Below the pieces are notes generated by a model. It was not told where the DNA came from, made no database searches, and saw nothing but the letters and a program-made list of their open reading frames with translations. The position numbers were made by a program, and so were the translations under genes. A stretch of DNA of 64,000 nt from Sphingobium bisphenolivorans (lineage in GTDB: Bacteria > Pseudomonadota > Alphaproteobacteria > Sphingomonadales > Sphingomonadaceae): NCBI RefSeq assembly GCF_000412635.1, contig NZ_ASTG01000017.1, positions 62,001 through 126,000 of the forward strand, in the 5' to 3' direction. Every line of letters starts with the position of its first letter. The first letter of the stretch is position 1. Positions 1 through 6,538 of this stretch are shown here, in pieces.

Positions 1-2620
1 GGCGCTCGACGCCGGGCGCGCGGACGTTGCCCGACGCCTTGAGCAGAAGCCGACACGCGGGCGGGAAGCGGTCACCGCCTTCGCCTTCCTGATCGACCAG
101 ATATTGCGCCTGCTCTACGACGCGACCACCCATCACCTTTATCCCGCGAGTAACCGCAGCACCGGCGAGCGCATCGTGCTGCTCGCCGTGGGCGGCTACG
201 GTCGCGGCGAAATGGCGCCGCACAGCGATGTCGACATCGCCTTCATCACCCCGTGGAAGCCGACCGGCTGGACCGAGCAAGTCATAGAATCCATGCTCTA
301 TTCGCTCTGGGACCTGGGCCTGAAGGTCGGCCACAGCAGCCGGTCCATCGACGAAAGCATAAGGATGGCGAAGGCGGACCTCACCGTCCGCACCGCATTG
401 CTCGAAGCGCGCTATATCTGGGGCGACCGCAAGCTTTACGAGGAAGCAAGCAAGCGCTTCGATGAAGAAGTGATGCAGGGCACCGCCCGCGCCTTCGTCA
501 CCGAAAAGCTGGAGGAACGGGACGAGCGGCACAAGCGCATGGGCGACAGCCGCTATGTGGTCGAACCCAATGTGAAGGAGGGCAAGGGCGGACTGCGCGA
601 CCTTCACACGCTGTTCTGGATCGGCAAATATGTGAACCGCGTGAAATCGGTGGACGAACTGGTCGATGTCGGGCTGCTGACCGAAGGCGAACTGCGCCAG
701 TTCCAGAAGGCGGAGGATTTCCTGTGGGCGGTCCGATGCCACCTGCATATGATCACCGGCCGGGCCGAGGATCGGCTGACCTTCGACCTGCAGCTGGAAA
801 CCGCCACCCGCATGCACTTCACCGGCCGTGCGGGGCGATCAGGCGTCGAGCGCTTCATGCGCTATTATTTCCTCAACGCGAAGACGGTCGGCGACCTAAC
901 GGCGGTGTTCCTCGCGCACCTGGACGACCAGATGGCGGAGCGCGGACGGCGTTATATCCCGAGCTTTTTCCGCCGCCCCAAGAAGCTGGACGGCTTCGTG
1001 CTGGATCGCGGCCGGCTGGCGCTGCCCAGCGACGATTTCTTCCAGGCCGATCCGGTGCGCCTGATCGAGATATTCCAGCTGGCCGACAAGCACGGCCTTG
1101 CCATCCATCCCAGCGCCATGCGCGCCGCCAGCCGCGACGCCAGCCTGATCACTGCCAAGGTCCGCCGCGACCCGCGCGCCAACGCCGCCTTCATGGACGT
1201 GCTGACATCGACGCGCGATCCGGAAACCGTGCTGCGCTGGATGAACGAGTCGACCGTCTTCGGCCGCTTCATCCCCGACTTCCGCCGTGTCGTGGCGCAG
1301 ATGCAGTTCGACATGTACCACCATTATACCGTCGATGAGCATACGATCCGCGCCGTCGGACTGCTCGCCCGCGTGGAAAAGGGCGAACTCGAGCAGGATC
1401 ATCCGCTGTCGACCGAGATCATGGGCCGGCTGATTTCCCGCCGCGTCCTTTATGTCGCCGTCCTGTTGCACGACATCGCCAAGGGCCGCGGCGGCGACCA
1501 CAGCATCCTGGGCGCCGAGGTGGCCGAGCATCTCTGCCCCCGCCTGGGCCTGACCGCGGCGGAGACGGAGACTGTCGCCTGGCTGGTGCGCTATCACCTG
1601 CTGATGTCGGCCACCGCCTTCAAGCGCGACCTGGCCGATTACAAGACGATCCTCGACTTCGTGGACGTGGTGCAGAGCCCCGAGCGGCTACGCCTGCTGC
1701 TCTGCCTGACCGTGGTGGACATTCGGGCGGTCGGCCCCGGCGTCTGGAACAGCTGGAAACGGCAGCTGCTGAACGATCTGTACGAAGCGGCGGAAGAAGT
1801 GCTGCGGCTCGGCCACAAGCAGAAGGGACGCAGCGAACGGGTCGCCGCCAAGCAGGAAGCGCTGAGGCAGGCGCTCGGTCTGCCGGCGCGAGAATTCGAA
1901 CAACTGAAGAAGCGCCTGCCCGAATCCTACTGGATCGCAGAGCCCGAGGATATCCTGATCCACAATGCGCAGCATATATTGGCGGCGGGCGATTCCCCGC
2001 TCTCCATCGCCGCGCAATATTATCCGCAGCGCGGGGCGACGCTGGTCACGGTCTATGCCGCCGACCATCCGGGGCTGTTCTACCGCGTTGCGGGCGCGAT
2101 TCACCTCGCCGGCGGCAACATCATCGACGCACGCATCCACACCACGCGCGATGGCGTGGCGATCGACAATTTCCTGGTGCAGGACCCGCTGGGCGGCGCC
2201 TTCCACAGCCCCGATCAGTTGGGCCGCATCCGCCGCGCGATCGAGGATTCACTCGCCAACCGGCATCGCATGATCACCAAGCTGGAGGCGCGCCCGCTGC
2301 CGCGGACTCGCGCTGAAGCCTTCCGCATCGAGCCCAATGTGCTGATCGACAACAAGGCGTCGAACCGCTTCACCGTGATCGAGGTCAATGCCCGCGACCG
2401 GCCGGCGCTGCTGTTCAGCCTGGCGAATGCGCTGTTCCAGTCCAAGGTGACCGTTCACAGCGCCCATGTCGCCACCTATGGTGAACGCGCGGTCGATACC
2501 TTCTATGTCACCGACCTGCTGGCCGGCAAGATCGAGAGCAAGGCGCGGCTCCAGACGCTGGAGCGGCGGCTTTTGGAAGCGGCTGGAGGCGAAGTGGCCG
2601 AAGCTCTGGAGCGAGCTTAG
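1..2620 (+). CDS. glnD: [Protein-PII] uridylyltransferase/uridylyl-removing enzyme GlnD (5' truncated by window)
   Basis: Adds and removes UMP on PII proteins in response to glutamine, the central nitrogen sensor in proteobacteria. The frame is open from base 2, so the true start lies upstream; about 872 residues are visible, against roughly 900 or more for the family. The nucleotidyltransferase motif GGYGRGEMAPHSDVD lies near base 190, an HD phosphohydrolase motif (LLHDIAKGRGGDHS) near 1460-1500, and two C-terminal ACT domains at about 2035-2250 and 2370-2590. The full domain order for GlnD is therefore present. No PII gene is in the window. Base composition matches the neighbours. Confidence 0.96.
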   Translation, partial: ALDAGRADVARRLEQKPTRGREAVTAFAFLIDQILRLLYDATTHHLYPASNRSTGERIVLLAVGGYGRGEMAPHSDVDIAFITPWKPTGWTEQVIESMLYSLWDLGLKVGHSSRSIDESIRMAKADLTVRTALLEARYIWGDRKLYEEASKRFDEEVMQGTARAFVTEKLEERDERHKRMGDSRYVVEPNVKEGKGGLRDLHTLFWIGKYVNRVKSVDELVDVGLLTEGELRQFQKAEDFLWAVRCHLHMITGRAEDRLTFDLQLETATRMHFTGRAGRSGVERFMRYYFLNAKTVGDLTAVFLAHLDDQMAERGRRYIPSFFRRPKKLDGFVLDRGRLALPSDDFFQADPVRLIEIFQLADKHGLAIHPSAMRAASRDASLITAKVRRDPRANAAFMDVLTSTRDPETVLRWMNESTVFGRFIPDFRRVVAQMQFDMYHHYTVDEHTIRAVGLLARVEKGELEQDHPLSTEIMGRLISRRVLYVAVLLHDIAKGRGGDHSILGAEVAEHLCPRLGLTAAETETVAWLVRYHLLMSATAFKRDLADYKTILDFVDVVQSPERLRLLLCLTVVDIRAVGPGVWNSWKRQLLNDLYEAAEEVLRLGHKQKGRSERVAAKQEALRQALGLPAREFEQLKKRLPESYWIAEPEDILIHNAQHILAAGDSPLSIAAQYYPQRGATLVTVYAADHPGLFYRVAGAIHLAGGNIIDARIHTTRDGVAIDNFLVQDPLGGAFHSPDQLGRIRRAIEDSLANRHRMITKLEARPLPRTRAEAFRIEPNVLIDNKASNRFTVIEVNARDRPALLFSLANALFQSKVTVHSAHVATYGERAVDTFYVTDLLAGKIESKARLQTLERRLLEAAGGEVAEALERA

Positions 2621-2629
2621 ATTGCTCCG

Positions 2630-2716
2630 TCATTCCCGCAAAAGCGGGAACCCATCTCCCACGCTCGCACCAAGCACCTTCTAACGAAAAGGAATTCCCG
2701 CCTGCGCGGGAATGAC
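2630..2716. repeat. Palindromic REP-like repeat pair
   Basis: Two outward copies of a GTCATTCCCGC / GCGGGAATGAC palindrome lie just after the glnD stop: a left unit at 2630-2651 and a right unit at 2692-2716. Each is a small hairpin, and together they form a larger inverted repeat. The unit resembles dispersed CATTCCCGC palindromes common in proteobacteria (recalled, not searched). It sits between the convergent ends of glnD and the ykuD gene and may also act as a bidirectional terminator. Confidence 0.65.
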
Positions 2717-2717
2717 C

Positions 2718-3218
2718 TCACACAATCTCCATGATGTCGCCAGGCGCGAGCAACGGCAACAAGCGCAGCATGTCCCCTCGCTCGATTGCGACACAGCCTG
2801 CCGTCGGACGGCCTTCCGACAGGTGAAAGAAGATCGCGCTACCCTGGCCCGGCACCGGCGGCGCGTCATTATGGCCCAGCACGACCATCACGTCATAGGC
2901 ATCATCGTCCCGCAGCAGGCTCTCCGCCGAAGAGGCACGCGGCAGATGGACGGGCCGATTATAGGCTGGATCGGCAGGATCGTCCGACCAGCCGTCCCCC
3001 TCCCTTACCCAGCGCCACGGCAGGCGGATGCCGCTTGCCTCTGCCTTGCCCGGCCGCAGCAGAACGCCGCGGACCGGCCAACGGCCGAGCGGCGTGCAGC
3101 CGTCCCCTTCGCGCTTCGCTTCCGCGGCGCATGGACCGCCGCGGCCGATCGTGCAGGGCATGTCGATGCCGCCAAAGCTCAGGCGCCCCGCGCCGCTATC
3201 GACGCGGATCACGCTCAC
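2718..3218 (-). CDS. L,D-transpeptidase family protein (YkuD domain)
   Basis: A 166-residue protein that is essentially a single YkuD domain, the fold that forms 3-3 peptidoglycan cross-links or attaches lipoproteins. The catalytic signature is visible near residues 130-148 (FFHLSEGRPTAGCVAI), with the expected His and the T-x-G-C nucleophile. No signal peptide is evident, so export or a cytoplasmic role is open. It starts at GTG in a 4-base overlap (GTGA) with the ribA stop, indicating translational coupling as the third gene of xth-ribA-ykuD. The exact substrate cannot be read from sequence. Confidence 0.85.
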   Translation of the reverse strand: MSVIRVDSGAGRLSFGGIDMPCTIGRGGPCAAEAKREGDGCTPLGRWPVRGVLLRPGKAEASGIRLPWRWVREGDGWSDDPADPAYNRPVHLPRASSAESLLRDDDAYDVMVVLGHNDAPPVPGQGSAIFFHLSEGRPTAGCVAIERGDMLRLLPLLAPGDIMEIV

Positions 3219-4273
3219 AGCTGATGACCGGTCCGGTCGCGCTTGGTGGCAAGGTAGCGCTCATTATGCGGGTTGGCGGGCAGAATGATGGGCAGCCGCT
3301 CTAGCACGCCGATGCCTGCCGCTTCCAGCCCCGCAACCTTGTTGGGATTGTTGGTCAGCAGGCGTACTTCATGCACGCCGAGCAGCGCCAACATGCGCGC
3401 CGCCACCGAAAAATCGCGCGCATCGATCGCGAAGCCCAGCCGCACATTGGCGTCCACCGTGTCGAAACCCTGATCCTGCAAGGCATAGGCGCGCAGCTTG
3501 TTGACAAGGCCGATGCCCCGCCCCTCCTGCCGCAGGTAAAGCAGCACGCCCCATGGCGCGTCGGCGATCTGGTGCAGGGCCTGATGCAGCTGTGGGCCGC
3601 AATCGCATTTCAGCGAACCCAGCACGTCGCCGGTCAGGCATTCGCTGTGCAACCTGACGACGGGGGGAGAGCTGTCCCGCTTGCCAACGATCAGGGCCAC
3701 ATGCTCGCGCGGTTCATCGGGGCTGCGGAAGGCCACGATCTCCGCCGTTTCGCTGGCCGACACGGGCAGGCGTGCGCGGGTCGCGATGGCGAGGTGCACC
3801 GCATCGTCATAGGCGGCTATCTCCTCGGCGCTCACCTCCGCCTCCACTTCGCCGTCCGCCGTGACGAAGAAGGCCGGCAGGATTCCCGCCAAGCGCGCGA
3901 GCCGCAACGCTGCCTTGGCGGCCTCCGGCGCGGCGAGCGGCTCTGCGGTGAACGGCCCCTTGAGCGGCGAGGCAAGGTCGAGCACCGGGTCCGAAATCGC
4001 CGTCGCCACGTCGGCGTCGATCCACGGCACGCGCGCCACCAAAACGGGCATGTCGGGATCAGCGGCCGCCCGCTGGTTCGCGAGCTTCAGCGTCTGCGCC
4101 CGCGCCGCAGAGATCAGGATGTCCGCCTCCCCCGCCGGGTCGAAGGCCGCGAGAGTCACTTTGTCGGCGCCCTCCACCGCCATCAGCCGCATCGCACCAT
4201 CGGCCGCGCGCAGCGACACGGCCCAGCCGCGCCGCAGCGCGTCGATCGCCCGGGCCGCAGCGCGACCACTCAT
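3215..4273 (-). CDS. ribA: GTP cyclohydrolase II with degenerate N-terminal RibB-like domain
   Basis: Opens GTP to start riboflavin synthesis. The C-terminal half has the zinc-binding cysteine cluster (CLTGDVLGSLKCDCG, about residues 210-224) and the RQEGRGIGL motif. The first ~160 residues align in layout with a DHBP synthase domain, starting AARAIDALRRGWAVSL, but the acidic EDRENEGDL catalytic motif of RibB is absent, so that half is probably inactive. I chose the ATG at 4273 (352 residues), 13 bases after the xth stop. An upstream in-frame TTG would extend into xth. The gene overlaps the ykuD GTG start by 4 bases. Confidence 0.93.
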   Translation of the reverse strand: MSGRAAARAIDALRRGWAVSLRAADGAMRLMAVEGADKVTLAAFDPAGEADILISAARAQTLKLANQRAAADPDMPVLVARVPWIDADVATAISDPVLDLASPLKGPFTAEPLAAPEAAKAALRLARLAGILPAFFVTADGEVEAEVSAEEIAAYDDAVHLAIATRARLPVSASETAEIVAFRSPDEPREHVALIVGKRDSSPPVVRLHSECLTGDVLGSLKCDCGPQLHQALHQIADAPWGVLLYLRQEGRGIGLVNKLRAYALQDQGFDTVDANVRLGFAIDARDFSVAARMLALLGVHEVRLLTNNPNKVAGLEAAGIGVLERLPIILPANPHNERYLATKRDRTGHQL

Positions 4274-4286
4274 GACTGCCCCCGCG

Positions 4287-5084
4287 TCAAAAGGCGAACT
4301 CGGTGATGATCGGGATATGATCGGAAGGCTTGAGCCAGCCGCGCGCGGGTTCAAGCACGCGATGGCCGACCGCCTTGTCGGCCACGTCCCGCGTCATCCA
4401 CATATGGTCGAGGCGCCGGCCCCGATCCGATTCTGCCCAATCCTTTGCGCGGTAGCTCCACCAGGTGTAGAGCCGTTCGGGCGCCGGATAGAATTTGCGG
4501 CCGATATCCACCCAGTCGTTCGACGCCTGGAGCCGCCCCAGAATCTCGCATTCGACCGGCGTGTGGCTGACGACGTTCAGCAGTTGCTTGTGGCTCCAGA
4601 CATCGCATTCCATCGGCGCGATGTTGAAGTCGCCGGTCAGAATGGTGGGCTTGTCCTCCAGCGCGGAGGACCACTGGATCATGCGCTCCAGAAAGTCGAT
4701 CTTCTGGCCGAACTTCGGATTGAGCTCCCGATCGGGAATGTCGCCGCCCGCAGGCACATAGACATTCTCGATCCGCACCCCATTGTCGAGCCGCACACCC
4801 ACATGCCGCGCTTCGCCATTGGCCTGCCAATCCAGCCGGTCGTCCTCATGGATCGGCACCTTGCTCATGATCGCCACGCCATGATGCATGCGCTGGCCGT
4901 TCAGCACCTGATGACCATAGCCGAGCCGGCGGAACATCTCGGTCGGGAAAATCTCGTTCACGACCTTCGTTTCCTGGAGGCAGAGGATGTCCGGTGCCTC
5001 CTCAGTGAGGAAGCGCTCCACGATGTCGAGCCGGGCGCGAACGCTGTTGATGTTCCAGGAAGCGATGCTGAGGGTCTGCGCCAT
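4287..5084 (-). CDS. xth: Exodeoxyribonuclease III
   Basis: A 265-residue endonuclease/exonuclease/phosphatase-fold enzyme of base excision repair that cleaves at abasic sites and trims 3' ends. Visible family motifs are SWNINSVRARL at the N-terminus, LCLQETK near residue 35 (metal-binding Glu), GDFNIAP in the middle, and the C-terminal RRLDHMW and SDHIPI segments with the catalytic Asp and His. The length is typical. It is the first gene of a close minus-strand cluster with ribA (13-base gap) and ykuD. Confidence 0.96.
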   Translation of the reverse strand: MAQTLSIASWNINSVRARLDIVERFLTEEAPDILCLQETKVVNEIFPTEMFRRLGYGHQVLNGQRMHHGVAIMSKVPIHEDDRLDWQANGEARHVGVRLDNGVRIENVYVPAGGDIPDRELNPKFGQKIDFLERMIQWSSALEDKPTILTGDFNIAPMECDVWSHKQLLNVVSHTPVECEILGRLQASNDWVDIGRKFYPAPERLYTWWSYRAKDWAESDRGRRLDHMWMTRDVADKAVGHRVLEPARGWLKPSDHIPIITEFAF

Positions 5085-5122
5085 GCTGATCCCCTAAGTT
5101 CCTCCGCCTCCATGCGCAAGAG

Positions 5123-5295
5123 TCAGCGCTTCGTGCGGTACTTGGCATCCAAAGTAAGACCCCCGCTCCGGGGGCATGGAACGGGGGTCTCGATCGCGCC
5201 CTTGAAGCGCTTTGCGGCGAAAGCGGGGGGGCCGGGTAACAGGGGGGAAATCCCGGTCCGTCTCGCGCCGTGGAGTCCTGTTTAGAGCCGCTCAT
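5123..5295 (-). pseudogene. Possible small protein gene split by a one-base shift in a G/C run
   Basis: On the minus strand an ATG at 5295 opens a reading frame (MSGSKQDSTARDG...). A second frame ends with a basic tail, LTLDAKYRTKR, at a TGA at 5123. The frames would join into one 57-residue protein if the seven-base homopolymer at 5225-5231 were one base longer. The joined product would contain AAKRFKGAIETPVPCPRSGG. I do not recognise a family. This could be chance, a sequence error or a decayed gene. It sits between lolA and xth. Confidence 0.25.
5157..5190 (-). terminator. GC-rich hairpin between lolA and xth
   Basis: Thirteen-base arms (AGACCCCCGYTCC and its complement, one mismatch) enclose an 8-base loop. 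On the minus strand it follows lolA and is trailed by TACTTT, so it is a plausible but weak terminator. It overlaps the possible small gene described at 5123-5295. Confidence 0.4.
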
Positions 5296-5353
5296 ATGAG
5301 CCTTAGATGAACGATGCCGAAAACTTCTCAGCCCATCGCACGGAGGAGGCGGT

Positions 5354-5992
5354 TCATCCGCCTGCCGATCGCCCCTTGGGCCGTGGGTCGGTCCAACGGA
5401 AGGCGGAATCGGCTACCGCCACGCCATAGCGTTGGTTGCTGAGCCGCACTGCCGTCCGGTTGTTCTGCGAATCCAGCGCCACCCAGCCATAGAGCTGCAA
5501 GCCCGCCGGGCTGGCAGCGTCGCGCTTGAAGATCATGGTGATGGTGCCGAATTCAGGCCGCCTGGGATCGCGCGCCTGGACGCTCAGCACGCTGGGATCG
5601 CCGGTCTGCACGACCTTGCCGAATTTCGACAGATCCTTCTTCGGGTCGATCAGCGCGCCTAACGGCGAATTGCCGATCGGCCAGCGCTGGACCTGCCGCA
5701 CCTCATAATCGATCATGGTGAGCGCGCGGCCGTCGCCGACGATCAGCAGGGGCACGCCCTTCTGATATTGGAAGCGGATCTTGCCCGGCTGCTTGAGGGT
5801 CAGCTTGCCGCTCAGCGTCTGGCCGTTGCGATCCGTCTGCGTGAAGTCCGCCGTCATGGTCGTGACCGCGCGGATATAGGCGTTGACCTGCGACAGATCG
5901 CCTGACTGACCCTGCTGGGCGGCAGCCGGGATCGCAGGGATGGCAAGCGGCACGGCGACGGCCAGGAGGAGGGGCGCAAGGGTGCGCTTCAT
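5354..5992 (-). CDS. lolA: Outer-membrane lipoprotein carrier protein LolA
   Basis: Periplasmic chaperone that shuttles lipoproteins from the inner to the outer membrane. The ATG at 5992 gives a 212-residue precursor with a clear Sec signal peptide (MKRTLAPLLLAVAVPLAIPA...AAAQ). It is preceded by a GGAGAAG ribosome site; the longer in-frame ORF upstream lacks one. LolA-type features follow: an early DFTQTDRNGQTLSGKL segment, then PGKIRFQYQKG and the Asp-rich strand region. No lolB or lolCDE is nearby. It is separated from ftsK by 546 bases that hold a small-RNA candidate. Confidence 0.9.
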   Translation of the reverse strand: MKRTLAPLLLAVAVPLAIPAIPAAAQQGQSGDLSQVNAYIRAVTTMTADFTQTDRNGQTLSGKLTLKQPGKIRFQYQKGVPLLIVGDGRALTMIDYEVRQVQRWPIGNSPLGALIDPKKDLSKFGKVVQTGDPSVLSVQARDPRRPEFGTITMIFKRDAASPAGLQLYGWVALDSQNNRTAVRLSNQRYGVAVADSAFRWTDPRPKGRSAGG

Positions 5993-6117
5993 GCAATCTT
6001 CTCCGATAGTTGAGAATGGAAAGCCTAGATGGTGCGGCTTGAACACGCTGTGAACCCGCTCGTTCCACAAAGGCAACGGCTTTCGCACCATCGGCCCGAT
6101 CAGAATATGTGCAGGAA

Positions 6118-6162
6118 AATGGGGGGAGAGCCACGGTGAAACACTGTGGCTCGATCCCCCCT
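6118..6162 (-). terminator. Long hairpin upstream of lolA
   Basis: Nested arms GGGGGG...GCCAC.GTG and CAC.GTGGC...CCCCCC surround an AAA loop. On the minus strand the right arm is followed by ATTTTCC, so transcripts entering from the ftsK side could end here, or the stem may lie in the lolA leader. Confidence 0.4.
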
Positions 6163-6262
6163 GCGCATCCGCCTCGCCTGTGCCGGTCTCTCCGGCGGCC
6201 CCTCTCCAAATTTATTTTTTTGGCGCGGCGGCAACGACATCTGCTTAGCCCGGTCAAATGGC

Positions 6263-6291
6263 AAAAAAAAGGCTGATCCGAAGACCAGCCT
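6263..6291 (-). terminator. Intrinsic terminator of small-RNA copy 1
   Basis: GGCTGGTC-TTCG-GATCAGCC (one G.T pair) followed on the minus strand by eight T. A textbook rho-independent terminator. Confidence 0.85.
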
Positions 6292-6396
6292 GAAAGTTTT
6301 TAGGAGAGGATGCCTGAAAGGCAGGTCCCTCTTCCGGGAAAATCGGGCCGCGGGCAAATGCGAATGAACGACTAGCGATTGCGTTTTTCGCAATCG
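6263..6396 (-). ncRNA. Candidate trans-acting small RNA, copy 1
   Basis: On the minus strand this ~134-nt segment has, in order: a 7-bp hairpin (GATTGCG, AAAAA loop, CGCAATC); a variable arm; a short GCCT-TTC-AGGC hairpin; a single-stranded CATCCTCTCCTAAAAACTT; and an 8-bp stem capped by UUCG followed by eight T. A related segment at 12570-12701 has 29 identical core bases, while both outer stems change sequence yet stay paired, which supports an RNA rather than a protein. The CCUCUCCU stretch is complementary to ribosome-binding sites. The gap 5993-6538 has no convincing protein gene. The 5' end is inferred from the first shared stem. Confidence 0.65.
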
Positions 6397-6538
6397 TGCC
6401 CGGAAATCAGCCATTTCGACCAAGAAACCGATGTTACTGCTGTGCAGCCGGCCAGCTTTCCCTAAGGTAAAGTCCATTGCAGAACGAAATGGGCAGTGGC
6501 TTTCGGGCATCAGGTGAAATCAAAAATTTTGGCTCAAG

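Noticed and set aside
6100..6240. Minus-strand 46-codon ORF (MSLPPRQKNKF...) between the small RNA and lolA
   Set aside because: No good ribosome site, and its 3' half overlaps a long hairpin; no recognised family.
6310..6375. Plus-strand 21-codon ORF beginning MPERQVPLPG with a strong AGGAGAGG site, and a similar MPERPVPF start at 12616
   Set aside because: The two copies diverge in protein sequence after the first residues, while the minus strand keeps paired stems and terminators; the region fits a minus-strand RNA better.
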